A stretch of 64,000 nt of DNA from Acanthococcus lagerstroemiae (lineage: Eukaryota; Arthropoda; Insecta; Hemiptera; Eriococcidae). Under the pieces are notes generated by a model. That model did no database searches, was not told the origin of the DNA, and was given only the letters and a program-made list of their open reading frames with translations. The first letter of the stretch is position 1, and the number at the start of each line of letters is the position of its first letter. Positions 23,101 through 34,246 of the stretch are shown here, in pieces. Location: the NCBI GenBank assembly GCA_031841125.1, contig CM063109.1, forward strand, positions 71,120,914 through 71,184,913, given 5' to 3'. The position numbers and the translations under genes are program-made.

Positions 23101-23601
23101 ACAGTGAATAGTAGACCACTTACTTATGTTTCTGAGGAAGTTCTCTCACCTCTTACTCCAAATAACTTTCTGAGACTGCGTACTGTCAACACGAACACCA
23201 ATCTAGAAGTTTCCACGGTGCGTCTCCCATCTACTTCGGAGACTCTACTGAGTGCCTGGGGACAAACTTTAGGTGTAGTGGAAGCATTTTGGGTCGCATT
23301 TCGAAGTCTCTACCTTCTCTCTTTACGAGAAAGGCATAGTTCTAGACATACACCAAAGAAAGGTTCTAAAGCCTTTACTCCTCGTAAAGGAGAAGTTGTC
23401 TTAGTCAAGGAGCCTAGTGCTCCAAGGGCTGAGTGGAAGTATGGTGTTATAATTAGCGTAGACAAACGGCAGGCCCTAGCTCATATTCGCTCGGGCGGCC
23501 GCACCATTATTAGAACAGTAAACCAGTTGTTTCCTTTGGAACTACCAACTAACCGACATGAAGATCCGGCTCCATCGACTAGCAAAGCTATGAAGCATTG
23601 A
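20131..23601 (+). CDS. BEL/Pao polyprotein: reverse transcriptase, RNase H, integrase
   Basis: Open for about 1150 codons with no internal ATG start, consistent with translation as part of a polyprotein. Reverse transcriptase: IVYDASAKTKSG, ITADIEKAFLQV, and YVDN at 20995-21006 where many polymerases have YVDD; I recall the Asn variant from other Pao-type elements. RNase H begins at FCDAS (about 21505) and includes ELLAVL and WTDATTVL. Integrase has the HHCC zinc module (HIGCSHL...CVTC, to about 22512), a core with GLDYLGPL, IISDNASNF (about 22843-22869) and WYGGAYERLV, then a C-terminal tail to TGA at 23601. The frame is intact over this region. Confidence 0.92.
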   Translation, partial: PSGKVITSKRDLSCNTSFYTALSCSVKLDNDLLSVESGKTLAFDPALLTNLWSLEALGIKASESEDIDDLVLRNFRDTVRFEDGRFVVRWPWKQENPTLPSNFRMCIARLRSLLDRTPLKLLSEYDKVLKDQEAMQIIEWAPRDTKYLTHYLPHRPVLRGDKIRIVYDASAKTKSGSSLNDLLHRGPILLEDLVGLILNFRLHAVGITADIEKAFLQVGLNEVDRDAVRFLWVKDTSSPPTPENLKIFRFARVPFGVISSPFLLNIVVQELLTTTPANKWHSLARKRFYVDNLVLSVESTSSAIQLYESLTTRFHSASFNLRDWASNDHTFVNMIPENIRNKSDGNISILGLNWNRCQDSLTVKLDSQMESPKVTKRFVLKFLASIFDPLGYFAPSTLDLKLFVQQCWKDKYNWDSPLPPNLEARWMKLSLEAKEISSVNIPRRYWTFTEEGTISLHIFCDASKKAYACCAYLVYINSQTCQSTSTLAFCKARTAPIKELSIPRLELLAVLIGKRMASYLTSHLDVRIEKTVLWTDATTVLQWLNSSAIQPIFVQNRISEIRKAPNLIFRHVPTDSNPADIATRGSKAALLEGNELWWHGPTWLPHEKLWPAMPVTTEVFSTVTLAISNPKYKGFLTDLLEKRFSSWNSYVRVFKTVISFCFKRTKVEDRATSLEEFRRAERLLIAEIQQKYCGLEYAKLQQGVQPNFQLELFLDDSGLIRCKGRLQNVSFPWDTIHPILLPRHSPLTRIYIRKLHIENHHIGCSHLLAKVRERFWIIKGRMTVKSVIHKCVTCNRWTGGSFQLPPMPPLPLVRVAEVSPFLHTGLDYLGPLRIKVEGRKVDLVQTGSSFIVQSANFDPTKVWVALFTCLVTRAIHLELVRNLSAEEFLMALTRFVSRRGVPKFIISDNASNFVFVQPLVGKRCKISDYRLDNFITSNNIQWNFIPQYAPWYGGAYERLVALVKLSLKKSYGNVLLDYVQLNTALCHIEDTVNSRPLTYVSEEVLSPLTPNNFLRLRTVNTNTNLEVSTVRLPSTSETLLSAWGQTLGVVEAFWVAFRSLYLLSLRERHSSRHTPKKGSKAFTPRKGEVVLVKEPSAPRAEWKYGVIISVDKRQALAHIRSGGRTIIRTVNQLFPLELPTNRHEDPAPSTSKAMKH

Positions 23602-23698
23602 TTGTTTGCCCTACTGGAAAGGTAACTTTTTTCTCCCCTGTTTAGTGTTCCCAGAGTGCTGACCCCTAGCCCTGACCACCGGTCCTTTGGGTTGGTGG

Positions 23699-23713
23699 TG
23701 AAAGGGGGGGGGG
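23699..23713 (+). promoter_or_regulatory. Polypurine tract
   Basis: GTGAAAGGGGGGGGGG directly upstream of the 3' LTR is the expected plus-strand primer. Confidence 0.85.
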
Positions 23714-23717
23714 TCAG

Positions 23718-25215
23718 TGTCAAAAACTGTACGTTTTCGACTTTAACTCTGTGGATATTCTGACGTCACGGAGTTAAAACCTGAATCACAGATAATACGA
23801 TTCAAACAGAACCGGCATCTTCTAGCCTACATTTTTGAGAAGTTGCCGCCAAATTAGAAACCAAGTATTCCTCGACTTTTCAAGTCAGAAATTTGAGAGC
23901 TTAAAAATTGCTGGCCTCTTTATAATCGACGAACTATTACGCTTTCCAATTTTCAAGCCGCTCTGAAAAGCTTGTATTAACGTTATAACGAAGCAATTTA
24001 AAATTTTATAATCATCTGGAATTGTTAAATTATTTCTTTTACCACTATAACATTGAAGATTTCCGAAAAGGATGACCGAAGCAAATGCCGACGTCGTCAT
24101 GGACGATTCAGTGAGTTTGAAGAACTTCTTGTATAGTTTATTCATGGCAGAATTTTAGGCTGTTTACGTGAGATCGTTCGTGATTTCATGAGCCTGTAGA
24201 ATTATACGAGCTTCAGGGAAGATCAGATTTATGATGGTCAAAATGTTTGCGATCATCGGTTCCAATAATAGTTTATCAATTTTGAAATTCTATTTTGAGC
24301 ACCTAAACGGTCGATATGGAACTTCAGAATAGTTCGTCGATTTAGAATACGAAATTACAGTTAGGCTAGATGTGGCGTCTTAGATTTTGAGCGACCTCTG
24401 TTGTAATTTGATGTTGATCTTATTTTGGAGATCTAATTTTTAGACATCAACATTTCAATAGAAATTTCGTGTTATGCCTCGTCTCATTAGGCCTACATTT
24501 TGATCTTGGTACTGTTCTCTATATTCGGAAATATACGTATTCTTGGCATTACAGAAATGTCTATTTGTGTTACAAAGCTGACCAAAAGTAGTAATACTTT
24601 CTCTAGTGGTCTAGATATGCTTGTTAAATGAGACAGTACTGAGTAGCTGCACGATCCGAAAATTAGTTTTAATTTCTTTACATTTCTTCGGTAGCATGAC
24701 ACTTTGGAAAATAATCTAAGGACTCGTAATATCCTCGATTATTTTGAGAATTCAGCAGCCACTGAACTTTGACAGCGTTCCTATGTTTTACAATGTTTTT
24801 TAATTTTCAACTCACATTTCTTATTGAAACTGACGGGAACAATGTTTTTGTTATTCTGTTTCCGTTAGGTGAATCAGCCAGCTCAGAGACAGACTGAAGA
24901 TTTTTAATTTGGATTCTTATAGAATAAAAATAAATAAATAAAAATATATATATATATTTTTTTCTAGTTATGAATTTTTATTCGGCTGCGTTACTGCTTA
25001 TTGCGAAATTGAGTTGAGTAGTTGAACTGGTGTAAAAAGAACGTTATCGCTCATGCTTACCATGGATTTTGAATCAAATTTGAACGTTTACTAATTTCGG
25101 AGAATATCTAGTTTTCGACTTCCACAGCGTTAAAGTAGCGTCACCTTCCCCCTTTCAGATTGACGTAATCTCCCCACAGGTCTAAGCCCCAGCACATCAT
25201 CGTGAATTTACGTCA
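23718..25215 (+). repeat. 3' LTR of BEL/Pao element
   Basis: Near-identical copy of the 5' LTR, followed by the GCTGT target duplication. Confidence 0.95.
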
Positions 25216-25601
25216 GCTGTGTTGCCTCTCTTCAGGTTTTCCGTTTCAAAATGAAAAATTCTTTTAGTGATGGAGATGATGATATGTAAATGAATAATGT
25301 TTGTTTGATGTTCAAAGTTGATACCGAATAAGTGGAATAAAATAACAATAGAACAGTAGATAATCGTATGCAATCGCTGAAAGTTTTGCCAATCTTATCT
25401 CGCATTATTGAGAAGTAAATAGGGTAATTGAGTGGTGCAGTCTGCAGTTTGCTCCTGAGTAGAAGTTATTTATTATGCATTCTTTGAGTTTTTGTTGTCC
25501 TTTCGGCGCGTACGATTCGAAATTGAATTCGTTTCGTGTGACTTGAAGGGAACATTCTGGTACATTTTATGTAACTGCGAAGATTTCGTCATTGTTTGAT
25601 C

Positions 25602-27496
25602 ATGCATCAGTTACACCGAAGCTTGGATGAAGATCGTTATTCTGTAACTGCCGTTGGGAAAAAGGACATGTCTCCCTTATTGAAATTGGCTAAAACGTTC
25701 AATTCTTTCCATTTATCGGGTATGCGATTACGTGTATTCTAAGTATTCGTAAACTGTCCGTCCCCATTCAGTATTTTTCACCGATTAATAGTTGCTGTAA
25801 GTAGCTTTCTAACTGATGATTTTTCATCCTTTTTTAGGTTTACAAAAGAAAGGATATCACCCATTCGTCATTAACCAAGTACAAGTCGGATTGGTGAGAT
25901 CAGATATTTTGAAATTCTTGTTACAGTATCCGGAAGTTTTTCAAATACAATCCAACAACGTCGTGCTGAATCCGTCGCTCAAAACGTACGTTGATCGTAG
26001 TAAGAATGTCGACGCAGTACTTCGAGATCTTCGTTCGCAGAAAGTATTGAGTACTCTGAAGGGTTGGCGTGACGAAGTAAGCAGTTTTGATCGTACCCGC
26101 ATTCATTTATTTATTCGTTTATTTAATTAAAATGTTGTTGGGTTGAATAAATATCCGTGGTTGATGGTGTCAACTATTTGAACCGTGTGTTATAATTCGT
26201 GATTTCATTTTCTAGAATTACGAGGTACGCGCATCGTATAGCTCCGAATGTTTGCTTAATATGGATAGGTCGGCTACGTGTAAGTGTACAATCTCTACGC
26301 TGTTTTTCCGATATGAATTCAAAGTATATATAGAGGGTGATGAATGAGAAGTCGCACTGCAGGACCAACATGTGATAAAGCGCAACGACACCGACACGAC
26401 AACACATTCTCCACTACACGCATTACGTACACATTACGTGTTACTACATGTTTGCCTGTATGGTGCGACTTCTCGTTTATTACGGTTAATGTGTATAATC
26501 AGTTGAAGTGTAAAATTTCATAAAGTACTTTCCAATTTTCTGCTCGTCATTCCTTCTCTTATTGACAGATCGGGGTGAAATTCAGCGAACTTGCAATTTT
26601 CATTTGGACGATGTTAAGATAAAACCGGCCTAATTATATTTTTTGACAAAATGTGTTACTAGTATCTTTGGAAAGAGCGTAAATAGAATTTTTTTTTTTA
26701 ATTGGACCCTCGATACTAAAAAAAAAATGTGTATCTACATTGAAAAAAGCCTATCAGTAAACGCTATGACCGTAAACCGGCATTATTCATCTGCTTTTAA
26801 TATTACGTTTTTTCAAACAGCAGATTTTGTCGCTTGGCCGGTTCTTGCTGAACAGCGTCCATTTGTCTACACCGCATGTGGAATTTTCTGCCCTGTCAAC
26901 TTCTAAGAGAGGTCAGAAACAACCAGAAGTCATAATTTCTCACAATACATAGCGCTTTGAAGGCGTTCTTTTAAAGCAAACAGGGACAGACTTTAAATTG
27001 CTTAAACTGATGAAAATAAAGACCTCCAAAATTTTTAGAGCGTCGCTGTGTGGCCGAGTGGTTAATCTGCCCGATTCGCGATCTTTGCGTCTCGGGTTCG
27101 AAACCCACCAACGCCGGAAAACTAGTGTTATTCGAATACTCTTCTGCTAACATTCTAGCGAACACAGCGACAACAGTATCAATCAAGATAGAAAGATGGC
27201 GCGTCCTGTAAATCCCGCCAGTTCGAACGAACAGGACACTACAATCGCAGGGCGTGTTCCCACCAGACCTAAAAAAACTGATATTGGTACGTGCATATCG
27301 TGACCAGCTTACTCTACGTTGTGCAAACACGTGGCTAGTAAGCGAACTGTGGCTGTAAACTCTTTGGCATAGAGAAGGAAAACTCCAACGTAACAAACCA
27401 TAAGGAAATCAACGGCAAACTACCCCTGACTAATTCTGCCCAAGAAAGTCGCGTGTCAGAAACTGTGATCGCCAACATTCGTCAACGGGTACGGCA

Positions 27497-27533
<37 letters not shown>

Positions 27534-30500
27534 AGCCAATCACTCCATAAGGGGAAGAATTAGGGGCTATAATATACTTTAACTGATTATACCCTTTAAC
27601 GGTAACATACGCACATTATTTCTTCATGCATTTCGTTCGAGTTTTATAAATTCAAATGTTCAGGTTTGTTCGGCATATGCAATTACGGTGTTGATATTAA
27701 CGGTTACACGAACGATCCGAACAGAGGCCTGTGCATCTGGCTACAAAGAAGATCTCTTACGAAACAACGCTGGCCTGGAAAGTGGGACAATATGGTACGT
27801 CGTCAGCAATTTAGCTTTGATCCATATGAAACAGAGAAAAGATCGATCGAATTGATTCGGCACCAAAGTTTATAGGATCGGTGAGAACGACTTGTATATT
27901 CGTAAGAGTGTGAGTGAGTGCTATAAGTTGGACGGTTTGTATTTCTATTTTTTTTATTAATTTGTAAATGTTCGTTCGCCATTATTTCGTATATCAGCGT
28001 TTCGCTCCGGCTGTAATTACTTTTTTTCTCCACGTTGATAGTTTTACTTCAGCTCCGCATACTCCAAAGGTATAAATAAATTGATGATTTCAGGTTGGAG
28101 GTGGTCTATCTTGCGGATATAGTATTCTAGAAACGGCTTTTAAAGAGGCCGAAGAGGAAGCGTCGGTACCCAGTGAACTTATGCTAAAACTCAAACCTTG
28201 TGGTTCAGTTTCGTAAGTAAAATATGTCATTTCTCAAGTAGACAGTGCGTACACTTTATTATTCGACTCGATAGTTGCGATCAAAAAATATGTTATTTAA
28301 GATTTAACGTTAAGATGTACTCTGTGGTAATAGTACATATATTAGTGTACACATGGGTAAACGTTCACGATACCCGCATGTATTGTAAGATATTTTATTC
28401 TATATGATATTCAAACAGAAACCAATCCTCTTCACTTTCAAAATCAAAATCGCTCGAATTCAGAGTCACACTATCAGGATACACGAATTCGTGGAATGGA
28501 AGGAACGTAAACACGCGAACGAATCATGTTCTCACACTTCTCAGCTTGTTGAACTTTTTAATCGTTTTCATTAGTTCATATTATACCTTGTTGGGTACAA
28601 TGCAGTTTTAATTTTTACCTGCGCAGGTAGTTTACAGTCAAAATACTGTTTTAACATCATGTATAGAATAATTGGACGCTGTTCAGCGAAAGGAAACCAA
28701 TTAGCAAAATCCGCTTTTTGAAAACATGTGATTCGAAGTTCAAGAGCCATGTAGAAACTGTATGGCATTGCATTTACTGATAAGCTTTTTTCAATGTGAG
28801 TACACATTTTTGAATCGGGGGCCCAATTTTGAAAAATTCTACGTTTTACGCTCTTTTCAAAGATATATACCTACCAACAACTCATTTTGTTTACAAATGT
28901 TAGTGGGTTTCCTTTTGTTGAACAGCGTCCAATTGGACGCTGTTAAGTGTAACAGAACCAACCGACATTTGCTGACAAAATGAATTACAAGCAGAGATGG
29001 GCGTTGCTCTTGAAGAGCAAGTTGTTCACTTGCTCTTGTTCACTATTTGGTGAACTTAGTTCTGAACTAGTTCACGATTTTAGACCTGATCAACTTGTTC
29101 ATTCTTTGTTCATCTATTTTGTTGTAATTTTCTTTTTTCGGTTTTTTCTTGTGTATTTTCACTTTTCAGACTTTAGTTTCAACTTTCATAATGGTTTCAG
29201 CGTTACAATTACGAATTATATTATTGAATTTTTATTTGATAGGTACTTAAATTTTAATCAACAATCTCATAGGATTTCAATAGGGATTTAAAAAATTGTT
29301 TGGGTAATAGCCTAGTTTTCAGTTGTAGGCTATTACACAGAAAAATTTTTGCTCGCAATTTGTTTGTACAAAAACCCTATTTTTAAATGAGCAAGACCAA
29401 GAGCAAAGGTTCTATTTAATGAACAAACGAGGAACTAGATCAGTTGAAAGACCAAGTGAACAAGAGCAAGAACTGGTTCACCAAAAATGGAAAAGAACAA
29501 GAGCACGAGCAAGTTCATTAAATAGTGAACAACGCCCATCTCTGGTTACAAGAGCGTAAAAAGTAAAATTTTTCAAAATTGGGCCCCCGATTCAAAAATG
29601 TGTACTCACATTGAAAAAAGCTTATCAGTAAACGCTACGTCATATAGTTTCTACATGGCTCTTGAACTTCGAATCACATGTTCTCAGAAAACAGATTTTG
29701 TTGGTTGGCTCTGTTACGCTTAGCAGCGTCCAATTAGTATGATCAGAGCTCTATAACTTCGTACTAATAAAGCTCTAGTATAATACGATGTTTTATTCTA
29801 CAGATGAGTGGAAAGTATGAACAAAAATAAATCTAGAACATCAAAAACGTAATGAGTTATCGTCGAGTTGTCACTGTAGAAACGCGCATGCGCGGAAACA
29901 AATAATTAGATATAGAACAACTGTTTCGTAATTTCATACACATCGAACTCATTATTTCCATAGACATTTTAAATTTCATTGAATCCCACTTGTGACACGT
30001 CACGCTTGTATTCTTTAAAATCATGACGCACTTAAACAGTCACTTTAGCTCTTTAAAACTGTGATTAAAATCGTAGTTTACCATCATCTGTAGAATCAAC
30101 ATTTCGTATTTGGAAATTGTAGCATATAACTCGGAATAAACGATTCATGGGAGGGAGGGAGAAAATTTCGTTTACCGTAAAGGAAATAAGATTTTATATT
30201 CTTCATTACAGTCGCCAATGTTATTATATCAAGTGATTCTATCTGATTATTTCGTGATCAAAATTAAGATGATTGACTTGGTTGTGTAACACGATAAAGG
30301 ATGGATGATTTACGCCCCAGATAGTGATTTACTTTCTAGTTTGTGTGAAAAGAAAGATTACTAATTTGAAAACTTTTAGGTTTGTGTGGAACTATACAGA
30401 ATGTTGCTCCAAACTGATTTTGAATCAATACGGTATTTCAAGAACAAAATAATAATAATAAATAAATGAATAGTTGCTGTGAGAATAAAAATACACGTCG

Positions 30501-32068
30501 TATTGACACGATTCGGGCGATATGCAAAGCCGTGCGCCTTTCGTACGCTTCCATCTCTGCGGTCTGCTGTGATCGATCACTGCCATAGCGATTTTCCGGG
30601 CGCTCATTCGTCACATTATTGATTAAACCGATGTTTGGAAATTCAGTCTTCGGATATCAGCTTTGAACTCCATCATATTGTTGGAGAAAGTCAAGAAATC
30701 TTGAATAGCGGTTGTGTTTAGGTTTAGTTTCGTCCTCTCTCTCGTCGACCCTTCCCCTCTTCCTCCAGACATAACTCCATCCTGGGAATATTATCTTAAA
30801 AGCGTGTAAGTGTTACTCAAGTGCATTCCTGTAAGCAGATTGTGACTTAGTGTTAATGTAAATGTAAGCCAAAGATTTCTAGGAAAATATTCATTCTTGC
30901 AGTTTAATTATTTGGGGATGAAATAACTTTGGCTCCATTTAAATGCGAATCTAAATTCTGTGAGTTGTATTTTCGTTCAATACCCACAATGTTCTTAAAT
31001 AATATTCGCGGGCGAAAAAGCGACTTCAATACCAGTTTGTAACGCAGAAGGTGGGTTACTTTGAAGCGGTAAGAGTAATAACGGATATACTGGTCATTTT
31101 TCGGACCATACCATTGCTACGTTTTACAATTTATAATGTGTATGTCGGAACGCGGATCAAACCGCCAATTGTGATCGGAATCTGCCTCACCTTGTTCAAT
31201 GGTAACAAAATTTCGCAGCTGGCGTCGATTGGAGAAAACCCTAGTGTAGAGTAATGCGGCATAGTCAGATTGGTATCCGTACGTAGACTTTAATAAGCGT
31301 TATGGTTGCAGATTTTTTTTCGAGAACGAACAAGGACTGTTTCCGAACACGGAATTCGTATTTGATTTGGAATTGCCACCTGATTTCGTCCCTAAAAATA
31401 AGGACGGCGAAGTAGAAGAATTTGAATTGCTAACAGCCCAGGTATGCGTTTTTGTACGCGCGAGTTCTTGTATTATGCGAGCGAATTCTATGTACAAGCC
31501 TCCGCTATGCGCGGTCGTAACGAACGAATATACGAGTAAACGTGTACGTGACGACGCCCGGAACGTTTAAGCCGTAATATAATGGCAACTTGGTGTACGT
31601 TATTTTATTGAGTCGGCGTTTTGTGTGTAAGTATGTATATATGTTTCATTTCCTTAGGAAGCACTCGAGAGAACTTTTTCTCCGGAATTTAAAACGACTA
31701 GCTGCCCGGTACTAATAGATTTCTTGATTCGGCACGGTTTCATCAGACCGGACGCGGGTAAGTTCTCAGCCAGTTGCCTTCGTATCGACGACGATGTGGA
31801 CGTTTTCGAAAATTCGCTACTTTGTTTGCATCGCCTACTACAGTATATTCGTTCTTGTTTATAATTTACTCGATGCGGCAGAGTCTGCTAATTCGTAATT
31901 ACTAATTATCGTACGGTAATTCCCGTTTAACGCCGAACGATTATCGCTGTTTCAGAACCGCACTATCCCGAAATAGTGGAACTATTACACGTGTCTTTGC
32001 AGTCGATTTATGGCAGCTTCGTTAAGCATTCAACAATCGAAGAAAATGGTGCCAGTGAAAACGTTTAA
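25602..32068 (+). CDS. Nudix hydrolase with DUF4743-type N-terminal domain
   Basis: Eight exons joining in frame to 337 residues: 25602-25719, 25838-26076, 26216-26279, 27664-27794, 28094-28212, 31312-31441, 31658-31757 and 31956-32068. The N-terminal 160 residues resemble the DUF4743 domain next to Nudix domains in thiamine-pyrophosphokinase-related proteins (yeast YJR142W type); then GICNYGVDINGYTND and the Nudix region. The Nudix box reads GGLSCGYSILETAFKEAEEE: its helix E/K-E-x-x-E-E part is present, but the first conserved Glu appears as Tyr and the Arg as Lys. Later blocks include GLFPNTEFVFDLELP, DGEVEEFELL and VLIDFLIRHGFI. The family is predicted to hydrolyse nucleoside-diphosphate-type substrates, possibly damaged thiamine diphosphate; the substrate is not shown by the sequence. 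The 3.1 kb intron 28213-31311 is mostly transposon-filled. Confidence 0.88.
26340..26487. mobile_element. Short MITE in Nudix intron
   Basis: About 150 bp with inverted ends sharing GAGAAGTCGCAC, CAGG and AACATGT. Non-coding. Confidence 0.6.
26704..26860. mobile_element. MITE with GGACGCT ends, copy B (truncated, inverted interior)
   Basis: Left end GGACCCT is diverged; right end AACAGCGTCC matches. The interior TATCAGTAAACGCTATG and CAGATTTTGTCGC motifs match the other copies in opposite orientation. Confidence 0.7.
27040..27115 (+). repeat. tRNA-like SINE head with polymerase III A and B boxes
   Basis: TGGCCGAGTGGTTAA (A box) and GGGTTCGAAACCC (B box) at tRNA spacing resemble a serine tRNA, but the T stem pairs only three bases and no proper acceptor stem forms, so it is not a working tRNA. 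A 27-base T run lies downstream at 27499-27525 and may bound the SINE body. Confidence 0.55.
28673..28930. mobile_element. MITE with GGACGCT ends, copy C
   Basis: Left GGACGCTGTTCAGC and right GAACAGCGTCC inverted ends; interior matches copy A. It abuts copy D, the two being separated by AATT. Confidence 0.8.
28935..29731. mobile_element. MITE with GGACGCT ends, copy D, split by a hAT-type insertion
   Basis: Left half 28935-28991, right half 29545-29731 with TAGCAGCGTCC end. The halves join to a typical copy once the element at 28992-29544 is removed. Its orientation is opposite to copy C. Confidence 0.8.
28992..29544. mobile_element. hAT-type non-autonomous element
   Basis: 553 bp with ends CAGAGATGGGCG and CGCCCATCTCTG, flanked by an 8-bp duplication ATTACAAG/GTTACAAG (one mismatch). 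Subterminal regions are packed with GAGCAAG/CTTGCTC and GTTCAC/GTGAAC units on both strands. Non-coding. Confidence 0.88.
29750..31311. other. Remainder of long Nudix intron
   Basis: AT-rich intron sequence with no recognised exon, RNA gene or repeat ends. The surrounding exons join in frame across it. Confidence 0.5.
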
Positions 32069-33955
32069 AATGCCTCGTTATTTTCGTAGAGTATAACCTC
32101 GCCGCTGTAGCCGGCCGGCATGCCTGCCTGTCTGCCTGTATGGTAATCACCGCGCTGGCGCGTCCAATACTCGCGTAAACCTCCCAACGATACTCGTCAC
32201 TTGGACGTTTCTTGTGCGCTGTAATTGAATTGCAACGATTCGCATTCAGTTGGAAGGGTTTGTTTTATTACTCCTACCGCACGATGTAAATAGAGAATAA
32301 CAATCAGGCCCTACGCACGTACGAGTATTACGAAAGTAGGTACAACGTATCTACTGATTTGTGGAGCGAACTAGTCGTCGTGCAATTCTTGTACGTTATT
32401 TATTGTACAGTAACAGTACCTAGTTATCGATGTCAGTATAGCCTTCTATAAATACGAGTTTGTACTTAGCGTTAATGTTCGTAGAAGTAGTATCTTATAT
32501 AGGCTTTTGTTTGACGAATCTGTGGTGCAGTATAGATCAGCCCGAATTTGCCGCAACTTGTTGTACAGTAGTAGTAATTTCATTCGTGATGCGTGGCGTC
32601 GGGCGACCATCGTCGCCAATGTCACGCCGCCGTTGTACCGATTCGCGCTCGCGTTTCTAATTTGTCGACAGTAAGACGAGCTCGTTTACTTTGTCTGCTG
32701 CTTGCAAAGTCGAGCTTTCCGTTGACGAATACTTTGTGGATTGGAAAATATTCGTTCGCATCGAATAGTCTCGCTCTTTTGTGATATGCATCTAGTCTCT
32801 TTACTTGTGTACTCGACAACACTACTGTAAAACAACTACACGCTTATCTATACATTAAATTACGCGTAACTGTACGATACTTTCGTTTTTATTCGTTTAT
32901 TTTCGTAAAAATTGTAGCCGAAGTTTTCCCTGTAAGCAGGTTGATCCTCTCCGGAGCGCAGCCGGTGATGATGACGTCGTTGAAGTACTCATCAAGACAC
33001 GAGCTTGACGAATACAATAATTATTAGCGAATAATGTTGGAATGGATGAGGGAAGAGAAGGGTGAGCTATCAAACAGAAAATTTCAATTTTCCCGTTATT
33101 TTCTTACCGAAGTGAGCTCAGCACGTCAAAATGCGCTGTTAAAACAGGATGACTTCACGCCCGCTTAAGTGGATCAACTTGGCCGTTATTTTCAGTGCTT
33201 TCTCTTCGTGGGATTGTATGTACTAATGGTATTAAATGAAAACTTTCATTCGATCTCCCCATAGTTAACATACCGATTAAGTATATCGTATTTAAAATAT
33301 CTTACACCGAAAACTCGAACATGCCTGTATACTTATTGTGTTAGAATTAGTACCGCAACGATTAATTCGCAATTCGCATTTTAACGAGTACCTACGAACC
33401 GATTTTTTCCATCATTTCCGGCTTGATCGGGTAAAGAGTCTCCGCCTAACGGATGAAAGAAGAATTAGTGTCAAAAAAGTAATGTACTTACGCGATATTT
33501 TCCTCATTGATATGTATGCGTTTGAAAACTAATTTTTTATCTATCATACGCGGACGAATGAAATTCAGTGTACATTCGGAGACCATTGAGCTATAAATAA
33601 ACATAGTGCTCGCTGCTCGGATAATACGGAACTCATTCTTGATTCAGTTTTTGCTCGAACTTCAAATGGAAAATTAGCGCTGAACGTTGAACACTTTATA
33701 GGTTGAATAAGAGGTTTGTTCCGTAGTATTAGAGGAATATTTTTTAATTATAAGGCTCGTTGGTCTCGCCGAATTCCTTCACCCGCGTTCGATGACTAAT
33801 CAGTTGAAAAATTTAAAGGTTGCGCGTACATTTTGACATTTTACGCGGAATTGGGATTTAAACTTGGAGTTTCAAGTGTTTGCAGACCTGTATATGTGTG
33901 AGTAATCACGTATGATTTACCGTAAGCGTGTAGTAAACTTCAACTATCATTAAGT
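32069..33955. other. Nudix 3' flank, no recognised gene
   Basis: Presumed 3' UTR and intergenic sequence. Several short frames occur but none resembles a known domain. Confidence 0.5.
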
Positions 33956-33963
33956 CGATTAGA

Positions 33964-34246
33964 CAACCCTGACGAGAGGAAGGGGGAAACGCCCCGGGCA
34001 CGGACTTTCAGGGGAGGGGGCGATATTTTTAAAAGATCTGAATTTCAACGCTTACTGCTACGTCATACTGTACATCCAATCAGCAATCATGCCTTACTCC
34101 ATGAAAGAAACCAGGAAAATAGAAAATTCTTGTTTTGAATGCATGCTTATAATTTTTTCCCATCTGACAAGAGAACAAAATGAACTGGTCGGAGAAGGGG
34201 GCCGGTGGAAATTCCTCCAGGCCCTCTTTATTTCTCTACAGGGCTG
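33964..34246. mobile_element. hAT-type MITE with CAACCCTG end
   Basis: 283 bp with ends CAACCCTG and CAGGGCTG inverted. A perfect 8-bp duplication CGATTAGA flanks it (33956-33963 and 34247-34254). Non-coding. Confidence 0.88.

Larger units (their letters stand above)
14899..25215 (+). mobile_element. BEL/Pao LTR retrotransposon, nearly full length
   Basis: LTRs of 1500 and 1498 bp bounded by TG...CA, flanked by the 5-bp target duplication GCTGT (14894-14898 and 25216-25220). A primer-binding site starts at 16401 (TGGTAGCAGAGC), which fits the 3' end of initiator methionine tRNA. A polypurine tract (about 23699-23713) abuts the 3' LTR. The interior has gag, protease, and reverse transcriptase/RNase H/integrase regions in three successive frames, each -1 to the one before. 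Only about three differences between LTRs were noticed (including a CCC/CC length change and a TA-repeat length change), so insertion is recent. Confidence 0.95.

Noticed and set aside
27040..27115. Functional serine tRNA gene
   Set aside because: The T stem has only three good pairs and no acceptor stem forms, so a tRNA-derived repeat fits better.
27499..27525. T run as a polymerase III terminator of a real gene
   Set aside because: It lies 380 bp beyond the tRNA-like head; it could equally be the inverted poly-A of another retrosequence.
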